A stretch of DNA of 7,656 bases from JAXGVG01 sp040773965. Its GTDB lineage: Bacteria > Pseudomonadota > Alphaproteobacteria > UBA9219. The DNA is taken from positions 1 through 7,656 of the forward strand of contig JAXGVG010000093.1 in assembly GCA_040773965.1 (NCBI GenBank), written 5' to 3'. Positions 1-6,298 of the stretch are shown here, in pieces. The first letter of the stretch is position 1; the number at the start of each line of letters is the position of its first letter. The notes beneath the pieces are model-generated. The model was not told the origin of the DNA and made no database searches. It saw nothing but the letters and a program-made list of their open reading frames with translations. Position numbers and translations under genes: made by a program.

Positions 1-20
1 CGAAACGGAAAAGAACTGAT

Positions 21-695
21 ATGCCGCGCTTGCAAGGTCTTATCTTCGACCTCGACGGCACGCTGGTCGACAGCGCGCCGATCATCCGTCAAGCCATGAA
101 CAAGGTGCTTCATGAAGAAGGCCGCCGAGCCCTGACATTGGATGAAGTTAAAAGCGTTGTCGGCGACGGTCTTATGGAGGCCCTGCAACGCGCTTTTAAA
201 ATGACCGGCGGCGCCCTTCCGGATGAGTTTTTTCCTTATGTGCAGAAATATATTTCCTGTTACCGGAACACCAAAGCCGATCCCGCCCAGATTTACCCGC
301 ACGCATTAACGACGCTTGAGCGCTATGCAAAGGCGGGGGTAAAACTCGGCGTTTGCACGAACAAATCGGAAGGTTCGACTTATCAAGTGCTCGAAGAACT
401 AAACCTTAAGCGCTATTTCACGTTCATCGCGGGCGGCGATACGTTCACGGTCCACAAACCAAATCCCGATCATGTCTATGGCGTGATTACGGGGCTCGAT
501 GTGCCGCGTGAGGGCTGCGTTTTTATTGGTGACGGACGCAACGACATCCTTGCCGCGCGCGGCGCAAAGATTCCCTGTATCGTCATGACGCACGGTTACG
601 GCGATGAAGGCGGCAACGAAGCCGCCGACATTCTCATCGGCGGGTTTGATGAGTTGGCGGATGCCTTAAACAAGTTGGGTTATAGCCTCGGATAA
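21..695 (+). CDS. gph: Phosphoglycolate phosphatase-like HAD hydrolase
   Basis: This is a haloacid dehalogenase superfamily phosphatase. In the Gph family the reaction is hydrolysis of 2-phosphoglycolate to glycolate, a salvage step for a toxic by-product, in the cytosol. All four HAD motifs are visible in the 224-residue product. Motif I is FDLDGTLVDS, with nucleophile Asp10 and acid/base Asp12. Motif II is the Thr113 of VCTNKS. Motif III is Lys146 in HKPNPD. Motif IV is GDGRND, with Asp171 and Asp175 for magnesium. Residues about 18-90 form the helical cap expected of subclass I. The length is normal for Gph. The ATG at 21 has no clear Shine-Dalgarno, but the protein begins at the usual distance from motif I. 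The gene converges with the next one, with 4 nt between stop codons. Substrate within the HAD family is inferred, since related enzymes (pyrophosphatase PpaX, beta-phosphoglucomutase) share these motifs. Confidence 0.88.
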   Translation: MPRLQGLIFDLDGTLVDSAPIIRQAMNKVLHEEGRRALTLDEVKSVVGDGLMEALQRAFKMTGGALPDEFFPYVQKYISCYRNTKADPAQIYPHALTTLERYAKAGVKLGVCTNKSEGSTYQVLEELNLKRYFTFIAGGDTFTVHKPNPDHVYGVITGLDVPREGCVFIGDGRNDILAARGAKIPCIVMTHGYGDEGGNEAADILIGGFDELADALNKLGYSLG

Positions 696-706
696 AGAAT
701 TATCCG
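689..706. terminator. Short inverted repeat holding both convergent stop codons
   Basis: A perfect 7-bp inverted repeat, CGGATAA and TTATCCG with a 4-nt loop AGAA, sits exactly at the meeting point of gph and the opposing membrane-protein gene. The TAA stop of gph lies in the left arm and the TAA of the opposite gene in the right arm. It could act as a small bidirectional terminator, but the stem is weak (three GC pairs) and no clear T tract follows on either strand. The function is a guess. Confidence 0.3.
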
Positions 707-1134
707 TACGTAAAGCCTTTGGGTCCTGTTCTCGCGAGCTTAAACGCAATTCTTTTCAATAGTGAAGGTTGCTGAGCTTTTATCATCTTTTGTTCCATAT
801 CCCGGGCGCCGAGCGCGACGGCCGTCGCCGGCGTGCATAACATCAAGGCCGCAATCGAAAAGCCTACAGCGGGATTTGCCGCGCAAAAGCCAACACCAAT
901 GGCGACGGCAAGGCCTGTTCCAATGGCCAACTTAGCTTTTGTCGATAGACTCAGGGGCTCTCTCTTTTTCTTTTCTGGATTCGGGGCAAGGATGGCAACA
1001 CCTGTCGCCGGCGTGCATAACATAAGGGCGGCTACCGTAGTGCCCAAGGCCGGACTAGCGGCGTAATGGCCTGTCAAAGCCGCTGTTGTGAGACCTGCAA
1101 TGACTGATAGTTGAGCTTTCGTCCGCAAATTCAT
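700..1134 (-). CDS. Small membrane protein built from two copies of one unit
   Basis: I do not recognise this 144-residue protein. It consists of two homologous units, residues about 5-48 and 65-108, at an exact 60-residue period; by hand 25 of 44 positions are identical. Each unit starts with a basic TKA(Q/K)L, continues with two Ala/Gly-rich hydrophobic stretches, and ends in the shared motif AALMLCTPAT. Together they predict four membrane segments or two hairpins. The linker between units is charged (PEKKKREP), and the C-terminal tail from about residue 112 is basic (KQ-rich, LLKRIAFKLAR). I chose the ATG at 1134 rather than the ORF limit at 1227, because a consensus AGGAG lies 8 nt before it and the extra 31 residues do not look like protein. 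The gene stands alone, with its own likely promoter. Candidate roles such as a small pore or stress membrane protein cannot be separated from sequence. Confidence 0.75.
   Translation of the reverse strand: MNLRTKAQLSVIAGLTTAALTGHYAASPALGTTVAALMLCTPATGVAILAPNPEKKKREPLSLSTKAKLAIGTGLAVAIGVGFCAANPAVGFSIAALMLCTPATAVALGARDMEQKMIKAQQPSLLKRIAFKLARTGPKGFTYG
824..843. repeat. 20-bp direct repeat, copy 1
   Basis: An exact 20-nt match (GTCGCCGGCGTGCATAACAT) to 1004-1023, exactly 180 bp away. It encodes the MLCTPAT motif of the second protein unit and marks the tandem duplication inside the gene. Confidence 0.85.
1004..1023. repeat. 20-bp direct repeat, copy 2
   Basis: Second copy of the exact repeat seen at 824-843, encoding MLCTPAT in the first protein unit. 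The surrounding bases of the two units have diverged noticeably more than this core. Confidence 0.85.
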
Positions 1135-1142
1135 TCGAAAAT

Positions 1143-1147
1143 CTCCT
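1143..1147 (-). promoter_or_regulatory. Shine-Dalgarno AGGAG
   Basis: On the minus strand, AGGAG stands 8 nt before the ATG at 1134. It decides the start of the duplicated membrane protein over the in-frame ATG at 1227. Confidence 0.75.
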
Positions 1148-1163
1148 AAAAAAATAGGCTCGC

Positions 1164-1172
1164 AGTATACCA
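1164..1172 (-). promoter_or_regulatory. Extended -10 promoter element
   Basis: On the minus strand TGGTATACT matches an extended sigma-70 -10 element (TGn followed by TATACT, five of six to TATAAT). No good -35 hexamer lies at 17 nt, as is common for extended -10 promoters. It would start transcription near 1157 and leave a leader of about 22 nt that includes the AGGAG site. Confidence 0.4.
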
Positions 1173-1236
1173 CAAAGGCGGCCCCCTTTCGGACGCAATG
1201 TATGGTTAATTTACTTTCAGGAAGCAATACAGCCGC

Positions 1237-2115
1237 TTATTCAGCATACCGCCACCCCTTCAGATGCACGGCAATGCGGCCCCAGGCGCTGGGACTCTCG
1301 GCGCGGACGGCCAGTTCCGGCAAATCGGGCGACAACTGGGCCAGCCAGATTTCGAAAGGCTCGCGGCCCGGCGTGCCGTCCTTGTGCATCCAGAAACGGC
1401 TACGCTCACGATCCTTCCACTCGCCCGCCACCATGTTGAAATGAACGTCGCAACGGCGCGCTTCGCCTTTATACAGGCCGTATTCGTCGGGATCGGTAAA
1501 GCCCCTGCCCTTGTCCTCGCCCACCAAATCGAAGCGACGGCGGCCATCGAACAGTGGTTCCGAACCCCAACAGTGCTTGTTCACAGCCAAATCGCCCAGA
1601 AGCTGCAAAATGCCGGAAAGAGGATCGAGCGCGCCGCGTTTTTCCTTATCGGATACGATGTTGCGTTCCTCGCTGGGCGTTTCGGACGGCTCGAAGACGA
1701 CATTTATGTTCTGGTTCCTGTCATAATTGAACGCAATGGTTTTTGTCTCGTCTTTCCATGTGCTGGCGTTTTTATGCGTTTCAGGCTTGAAACGCGAACC
1801 CTCGATACGGCCTTGCGATTCAAGATCGGCACGCCAGGGAAGCATCCAGCCCCAAAATCCGCGTGTCCGCGCATGCGCCCGGATATCAAACCGGTTTTCG
1901 TCTTCGCGGAAAAAAAAACGTGCCTCGATAAAGTGCAACCCGCCGACGTATATGTCATACTCGGCAATGACAGGCTTCAAAACAGGCAGCTGGGACGGGA
2001 TGACTTTTTCGGCAACTTGCTTGCGCGCGCGATCCTTCGCCTTGCCTTTGGCCTCGGCACCGGCGGGCACAACGCCTAAAACCGCCACAAGAAGAATAAG
2101 GATCGCCTTACGCAT
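1237..2115 (-). CDS. DUF3108 domain secreted protein
   Basis: A predicted periplasmic protein of 292 residues. It begins with a signal peptide (MRK, then a hydrophobic core ILILLVAVLGVV and cleavage near AGA or AEA at residues 20-22), followed by a Lys/Arg-rich linker. The rest resembles the DUF3108 family, common in Alphaproteobacteria and of unknown role. The points of recognition are YDIYVGG at residues 53-59, DPLSGILQLL at 164-173 and LFDGRRRFDL at 188-197. The family is predicted to be beta-rich. I chose ATG 2115 because it gives a compact signal peptide. The ATG at 2139 (MVLLKHHIMRK) is possible, and neither has a strong Shine-Dalgarno. The gene lies 55 nt after the methyltransferase on the same strand and is probably in its operon. 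A run of nine T in the coding strand (1910-1918) encodes part of the FFF stretch and is slippage-prone. Confidence 0.85.
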   Translation of the reverse strand: MRKAILILLVAVLGVVPAGAEAKGKAKDRARKQVAEKVIPSQLPVLKPVIAEYDIYVGGLHFIEARFFFREDENRFDIRAHARTRGFWGWMLPWRADLESQGRIEGSRFKPETHKNASTWKDETKTIAFNYDRNQNINVVFEPSETPSEERNIVSDKEKRGALDPLSGILQLLGDLAVNKHCWGSEPLFDGRRRFDLVGEDKGRGFTDPDEYGLYKGEARRCDVHFNMVAGEWKDRERSRFWMHKDGTPGREPFEIWLAQLSPDLPELAVRAESPSAWGRIAVHLKGWRYAE

Positions 2116-2170
2116 GATGTGATGCTTCAAGAGAACCATGGCAAAAATGGGGCTAAAACCGGGATTGAAT

Positions 2171-2905
2171 TTAGCCAATTTCAAAAGCTTTAACATCACG
2201 TAAAATCGCGTCGGCTTCAGCCGTATACCCGCCGTCCGCCCTATGCATAACAAACGGCTGGAAAGATTTTAAGGCAAACGCCCCCATCTTATCCGCCTGA
2301 ACAATGACACGTTTTGTCGCGGCGTTCTTTTTAGAAACAACAGGCTTAACGCGCACAAGACCGAAAGAAGTTTTCACCAGACCGAGGATCTCATTAAGCC
2401 TGTCCGCGCGATGGATGAGAGTCAGCATACCTCCATCCCTCAGGGCCTGCGCCGCCCCGGCGATCCACAATGCCAAATCGCCTGCCGTTTCGGTATTCGC
2501 TATGCGCCTGCTTTCATCCGGGGAAGCATCGTGCCGCGCCTCGTCGTGATAGGGCGGGTTCATCATGACATGATCGAACGCGCCCATCATATTCGAAGGC
2601 AATTGCGTAACGTCGCCTCGCACAACTTGCAAATTGTCCCTAAGCCTGTTCCTCTCAATATTTCCTTCGCACAAACGGACCAGTTCTTTCTGTGTTTCAA
2701 TGCCTGTCACTCTGACGCCCGGCACGCGGCAGGCCAGAGCCAGCATCGCCCCGCCGACGCCACAGCCAAGATCGAGCACATCCTCCCCTGCCCGCGCCGG
2801 AACCGCCGCCGCCAGCAACACAGTATCCACCGCGATGCGAAAGCCCTCCGCAGGCTGTTCGAGCCATATACGCTTGTTTAAAAGGCCGTCGAAGGTGGTT
2901 TCCAT
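2171..2905 (-). CDS. TrmN6-like N6-adenine methyltransferase
   Basis: A class I SAM-dependent methyltransferase of 244 residues resembling the TrmN6/YfiC group (COG4123), whose E. coli member methylates A37 of tRNA1(Val). The SAM-binding motif I is VLDLGCGVGG at residues 43-52, followed by the acidic end of strand 2 at GIE (68-70). The catalytic NPPY motif typical of N6-adenine and glutamine methyltransferases is at 116-119. The N-terminal segment LLNKRIWLEQPAEGFR followed by DTVLLAA is the characteristic substrate-side entry of this group. The gene is divergent from the polyprenyl synthase, a pairing I recall from Alphaproteobacteria, and the DUF3108 gene follows it. The ATG at 2905 lacks a recognisable Shine-Dalgarno. 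The methyltransferase class is certain, but the exact RNA substrate is inferred. Confidence 0.87.
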   Translation of the reverse strand: METTFDGLLNKRIWLEQPAEGFRIAVDTVLLAAAVPARAGEDVLDLGCGVGGAMLALACRVPGVRVTGIETQKELVRLCEGNIERNRLRDNLQVVRGDVTQLPSNMMGAFDHVMMNPPYHDEARHDASPDESRRIANTETAGDLALWIAGAAQALRDGGMLTLIHRADRLNEILGLVKTSFGLVRVKPVVSKKNAATKRVIVQADKMGAFALKSFQPFVMHRADGGYTAEADAILRDVKAFEIG

Positions 2906-2980
2906 GACGTTATCTATAAACTATGATTTTTTTCGCGTTCAATATTATACTTCGCTTTCTTCTTGCGTACGAGAAAAATC
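2906..2980. promoter_or_regulatory. Divergent promoter region, methyltransferase and ispB
   Basis: This AT-rich gap must hold both start sites. For the minus strand there is a perfect TATAAT (plus-strand ATTATA, 2944-2949) without a good -35, and also TTGAAC (2937-2942) 18 nt from TATAGA (2913-2918). The second would start the transcript at about the ATG at 2905. For the plus strand, TATACT at 2946-2951 overlaps the same bases and has no convincing -35. The two directions therefore appear to share or overlap their -10 elements. Individual boxes are low confidence. Confidence 0.4.
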
Positions 2981-4018
2981 ATGGCCGCGATTATTCCTTT
3001 AAAAGCCCATCACAAAAACACATCCCAGCCAACAGGTGAGGACACGCTGGAAAATCTTTCAAATCTGCTGGTCGAAGACATGACCGCAGTGAACCGGCTT
3101 ATTCTTCATCGCATGGAAAGCCCGGTGGCGCTTATCCCACAGCTTGCCCGGCATATTATTGCGGCGGGCGGCAAGCGTTTGCGCCCGCTTCTCACACTGG
3201 CTTGCGCGCGTCTTTGCGGCTATGAGGGCGAACGTCATCACGCCCTTGCCGCGAGCGTCGAGTTCATCCATACCGCCACGCTTTTGCACGACGACGTCGT
3301 GGACGCGAGCTATATGCGGCGCGGCGGCCCTTCGGCCAATGCCGCCTTCGGCAATGAGGCGAGCGTTCTTGTCGGGGATTTTTTGTTAAGCCGCGCCTTC
3401 CAGCTTATGGTGGAAGACGGTTCACTCGATGTCTTGCGTATACTCTCAAACGCCTCAGCCGTCATCGCGCAGGGCGAAGTGATGCAACTTAGCACAAACA
3501 ACGACAGCTCGACAAACGAGCAGACCTATCTCGATGTCATACGCGCCAAAACGGCGGAACTGTTCGCGGGGGCCTGTCAAATAGGTAACGTCGTGGCCGG
3601 CAGGCCCTTGGCAGAAGAGGAAGCCTTACGCGCCTTCGGCCTAAACCTCGGCATGGCGTTTCAGATTGTCGATGATGTCCTTGATTACACGGCGGAGCAA
3701 ACGAACCTCGGCAAAATGGTGGGCGACGATTTTCGCGAAGGGAAAATGACCCTGCCGGTTATCCTCGCTATCCATCGCGGCAACGAGGCGGAGCGGGCCT
3801 TTTGGCAGCGGGTTTTGAGCGGCCCGAAGAACCAGCGCGACGGCGACCTCGCCCATGCGCTAGAACTCATGCGTCGTCACAACGCCTTAAACGATGCCGT
3901 GGACCGCGCGCGCCATTACGGCGCCATCGCCCGCGACGCGCTGGGGACCTTCCCCGAACATCCCCTCAAGGCGTCGTTGCTCGATGTCGTCGATTTTACG
4001 ATGGAACGCAAGTTTTAG
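2981..4018 (+). CDS. ispB: Long-chain polyprenyl diphosphate synthase (octaprenyl/decaprenyl type)
   Basis: A trans-prenyltransferase of 345 residues that extends a short allylic diphosphate with isopentenyl diphosphate to make the side chain of ubiquinone, acting in the cytosol. Visible motifs in order are GGKRLRP at 63-69 (isopentenyl diphosphate binding), the first aspartate-rich motif LLHDDVVD at 101-108 (Asp104, 105, 108), the second FQIVDDVLDY at 227-236 (Asp231, 232, 235), and GDDFREGKMTLP at 248-259. The fifth residue before the first DD is alanine rather than an aromatic, which fits a long product. Chain length (C40, C45 or C50) cannot be read directly. The ATG at 2981 has GAG 7 nt upstream and is preferred to the in-frame TTG at 2963. 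The length is normal. The gene is followed by tRNA-Pro on the same strand, which has its own likely promoter. Confidence 0.93.
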   Translation: MAAIIPLKAHHKNTSQPTGEDTLENLSNLLVEDMTAVNRLILHRMESPVALIPQLARHIIAAGGKRLRPLLTLACARLCGYEGERHHALAASVEFIHTATLLHDDVVDASYMRRGGPSANAAFGNEASVLVGDFLLSRAFQLMVEDGSLDVLRILSNASAVIAQGEVMQLSTNNDSSTNEQTYLDVIRAKTAELFAGACQIGNVVAGRPLAEEEALRAFGLNLGMAFQIVDDVLDYTAEQTNLGKMVGDDFREGKMTLPVILAIHRGNEAERAFWQRVLSGPKNQRDGDLAHALELMRRHNALNDAVDRARHYGAIARDALGTFPEHPLKASLLDVVDFTMERKF

Positions 4019-4036
4019 GCACGATTTATGCCCTCA

Positions 4037-4065
4037 TTGCGCCTCTTCGCCATTCCCGCTATAAA
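4037..4065 (+). promoter_or_regulatory. Probable promoter of tRNA-Pro
   Basis: TTGCGC (4037-4042) and TATAAA (4060-4065) are separated by 17 nt, the optimal sigma-70 spacing. The predicted start near 4072 lies about 12 nt before the tRNA. The -35 match is weak (three of six) and the -10 strong (five of six). Confidence 0.45.
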
Positions 4066-4084
4066 CCCACCCTTCAGGCGCGGC

Positions 4085-4161
4085 CGGAGAGTAGCTCAGC
4101 CTGGTAGAGCACTGCCTTCGGGAGGCAGGGGCCGGAGGTTCAAATCCTCTCTCTCCGACCA
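4085..4161 (+). tRNA. tRNA-Pro (anticodon CGG)
   Basis: The full cloverleaf folds by eye. The acceptor stem CGGAGAG pairs perfectly with CTCTCCG, followed by discriminator A and an encoded CCA (4159-4161). The D stem is GCTC/GAGC. The anticodon stem CTGCC/GGCAG encloses the loop TTCGGGA, with anticodon CGG at 4119-4121, which reads the proline codon CCG. The T arm is GGAGG/CCTCT (one G-U pair) with loop TTCAAAT. The C1-G72 first pair is typical of bacterial tRNA-Pro. The total is 77 nt. It lies between ispB and an AT-rich acetyltransferase gene. I see no hairpin terminator directly after it. Confidence 0.97.
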
Positions 4162-4211
4162 ATTTTCGAGAGTTAGATATTTCGGGAACGTCAGACCCTG
4201 TGATGTTTAAA

Positions 4212-4751
4212 ATGGAACTCAGAACTGCGATAAAAAAAGATTTACCGGCTTTAGAGGTTATGTTTAAAAAAATTGTAGAAAATATGCACAAAAACGGCGT
4301 AACAATTTGGAATGATTCTTATCCTTATGAAGAATTCGCCGGTGATCTTGAAAACAATAACTTGTATTTAATGACCCATGAAAATGAAATAGTTGCCGCT
4401 TTTGGCGTGTATGACGCTACGGAAGGGCAAGATTGTTTTGAATGGAAAGACAAGAGCGCAAAGGCCGTCTACTTAGGCCGTGTGGGTGTAGATGTAAAAT
4501 TCCAAAGGCAAGGCATCGGTAAATTGGTAGTGAAGCATGCATTCGAAATAGCAATACGAAAATACGCAAAATTTTTACGTTTGCTCGTCAGTGATATTAA
4601 TAAATCGGCCTTAAACTTTTATAGGAAGAATGGATTTACACAAGTCACCGGTGTTCATAATGAATTTTCAGAATCCCTTAACAAGAACATTGTAGAACTT
4701 GGTTTTGAAATGGTTACCCCCTCTACCTCCCCGGAATCCGGCTTTCGATGA
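4212..4751 (+). CDS. GNAT family N-acetyltransferase, probably acquired
   Basis: A 179-residue acetyl-CoA-dependent acetyltransferase of the GNAT fold; the substrate is unknown. The N-terminus MELRTAIKKDLPAL is a typical GNAT first strand and helix. The acetyl-CoA pyrophosphate loop (motif A) is QRQGIG at residues 98-103, preceded by the strand YLGRVGVD. Motif B is NKSALNFYRKNGF at 130-142. The ATG at 4212 fits the family N-terminus; ATG 4203 and GTG 4200 are in frame, and none has a clear Shine-Dalgarno. Over 4201-4680 I count about 175 G or C in 480 bases (about 36%), with AAA, AAT and ATA codons, against mostly much higher GC in the neighbours. Together with its place directly after a tRNA, this suggests horizontal transfer. 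Its last nine residues are encoded antisense to the 3' end of the exosortase gene, an overlap of 29 bp. Confidence 0.85.
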   Translation: MELRTAIKKDLPALEVMFKKIVENMHKNGVTIWNDSYPYEEFAGDLENNNLYLMTHENEIVAAFGVYDATEGQDCFEWKDKSAKAVYLGRVGVDVKFQRQGIGKLVVKHAFEIAIRKYAKFLRLLVSDINKSALNFYRKNGFTQVTGVHNEFSESLNKNIVELGFEMVTPSTSPESGFR

Positions 4752-6282
4752 TCGGCAACGCCGCCGCAAGGAAATCTTGCAGCCGCCGGTCGGCCTCTTC
4801 TTCTTTCTCACCGTCCGGCAACGGCGTCGTCAGGCGAACGAGCGCGCCGTCGCTCCGGTTCAACAACAGGGAGTCGACCAGCAAATACCATTTCGCCTCG
4901 GTCTGGCTTGTAAACGTGCGCCCGCGCTCGAAAAACCAGTAATAGACGATTTGTTTTTGCGCGCCCGAGCGAATGACCATTTTGACAAGCGGCATCGCGC
5001 GGGACTGCGCGCCGGTTTTCACGGGAACGTTTATCTCTTCCGAACGCTCGATGGCCCAGCCCCCGCCCGGCACGCATGTCGAAGGCGAATGCGCGGCCTT
5101 GCCGATCTGTTGCGACGCGTAATAGGCGATATACAAATTGACAGGCCCGGCGCCGTTGTCCTTTCGCCCGTAATCGGCCATCCAGTAATCGGTCAGCTCA
5201 AGCGCCTTGAGGATCGGTTCCTTCATGCTTCCCGGGGCGCCGCGCCAATCCCCGATTGACAGCGGAAATTGCGCCAACCCCGTCAGAAGCGGCGTTCCGG
5301 CCGAACGTTGGGCGAAAACGCCGCCAAGGAACAACGCCGCAACACCCAAGGTCACCGCAAGCGTGGCAACGCCCGGCAGGCTCTTGAACGAAGGCCGGAC
5401 AAGCAGTTTTTCCTGCGGCAGCGCCAAATAGTCCCAGGCGAAACCGCCGCGCGGCGGAATGAGCAGCACAAGATACGTCACGAACATCAAAACCGCGAGG
5501 CAAAGGAAAAAGACGATGTAACCTTCGAAATAATGAACGAACGCCTCGGCCGCCGCCGGGCCCCACAGGCCGACCGTGATGCCCACAAACGTAATGCGCA
5601 GCGCGTTCATGCCTATGGCGATGGGCACGGACGAAAGAAAAACCGCAACCTTTTTCCAGAACCTGTCCCTGACGAAATAGGCCACAAGAAACGCAAAGCA
5701 CATCAGCGGAAAAAGATAGCGAAGGCCGCTGCAAGCCTCGACGACCTGAAGCTGGTAAGACCCCAGATCGATAATGTTTCCGTCCTGAAAAACGGAATAG
5801 CCCAGCAAGCCGAGAATTGAGGCCCCGAGAGTCGACGAAAGCAGCTTTAAATTCAACGAAAGCGCGTTGTAGAACATGAGCGGAAAAGGCACCGCGAAAA
5901 GAAGAAAGAAAAATGAAATGGCGATGGCCCGCGCGAAAGCCCTGCCGAAATAGACAAGCGAAAGACCGAGAAGAACGCCGAGCATGGCCCAATAGGCCAG
6001 ATGCCTGAACGTCGAGAGTTCGCTGACGATCAACGCGGCCAGACTGAGGGCCACAAGGGCAAAGCCCCAATGACTGGGGCGGCTGTCTATCTTTTTCCCG
6101 GCCAGGCGATGCCATGCGATGAGGGCGGCCAACGGCGGGACAAGAAAGCTGTGGCTAAACGTGTCGTTGCCCCACTCTTTGACCAACTGCGCCGCTGTTG
6201 ACGAAAAAACATAGCCGAGGCAAACGACCGTGACCAACGGGATAAAACCATTCGCCAAATTATCGAAAAGAGAACGGCGCAT
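4723..6282 (-). CDS. xrtD: Exosortase-EpsI fusion, XrtD type
   Basis: A 519-residue inner-membrane transpeptidase-like enzyme. Exosortases are thought to cleave a C-terminal sorting tag (PEP-CTERM type; VPLPA-CTERM for XrtD) from exported proteins. Residues about 10-275 form the multi-helix EpsH/exosortase domain. Its three expected catalytic residues are present: Cys184 in EACSGLR, Arg229 in NALR and His250 in HYFEGY. A further helix at about 303-323 leads into an extracytoplasmic EpsI domain (about 330-515), with the signature HSPSTCVPGGGW at 398-409. Length and fusion fit XrtD. The ATG at 6282 has AGGA 6 nt upstream. It follows the secreted-protein gene by 16 nt, so co-expression is nearly certain. 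No protein in this window ends in a recognisable sorting tag, so its substrates must be elsewhere. The 3' end overlaps the convergent acetyltransferase gene by 29 bp. Confidence 0.92.
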   Translation of the reverse strand: MRRSLFDNLANGFIPLVTVVCLGYVFSSTAAQLVKEWGNDTFSHSFLVPPLAALIAWHRLAGKKIDSRPSHWGFALVALSLAALIVSELSTFRHLAYWAMLGVLLGLSLVYFGRAFARAIAISFFFLLFAVPFPLMFYNALSLNLKLLSSTLGASILGLLGYSVFQDGNIIDLGSYQLQVVEACSGLRYLFPLMCFAFLVAYFVRDRFWKKVAVFLSSVPIAIGMNALRITFVGITVGLWGPAAAEAFVHYFEGYIVFFLCLAVLMFVTYLVLLIPPRGGFAWDYLALPQEKLLVRPSFKSLPGVATLAVTLGVAALFLGGVFAQRSAGTPLLTGLAQFPLSIGDWRGAPGSMKEPILKALELTDYWMADYGRKDNGAGPVNLYIAYYASQQIGKAAHSPSTCVPGGGWAIERSEEINVPVKTGAQSRAMPLVKMVIRSGAQKQIVYYWFFERGRTFTSQTEAKWYLLVDSLLLNRSDGALVRLTTPLPDGEKEEEADRRLQDFLAAALPIIESRIPGR

Positions 6283-6288
6283 TCAACA

Positions 6289-6292
6289 TCCT
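6289..6292 (-). promoter_or_regulatory. Shine-Dalgarno AGGA of the exosortase gene
   Basis: AGGA on the minus strand lies 6 nt before the exosortase ATG, inside the 16-nt gap after the upstream stop codon. This spacing favours translational coupling. Confidence 0.65.
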
Positions 6293-6298
6293 ATCGGC

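Noticed and set aside
1264..2079. A long plus-strand open frame antisense to the DUF3108 gene
   Set aside because: The minus-strand frame has a signal peptide and family motifs. The plus frame shows no domain or ribosome site and is a by-product of GC-rich codons.
4039..4081. Inverted repeat GCGCCT / AGGCGC around the tRNA promoter
   Set aside because: Only 6 bp per arm with a 31-nt spacer in GC-rich DNA, so chance is a sufficient explanation.
4162..4760. A second attachment-site copy of the tRNA-Pro 3' end flanking the acetyltransferase gene
   Set aside because: I looked for a repeat of the T-arm and acceptor bases after the gene and found none, so no defined island boundary can be annotated.
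5198..6115. A second minus-strand frame of 305 codons inside the exosortase gene
   Set aside because: It is the shifted frame of a gene whose catalytic motifs are all intact. The product is rich in Arg, Gly and Ser without membrane segments.
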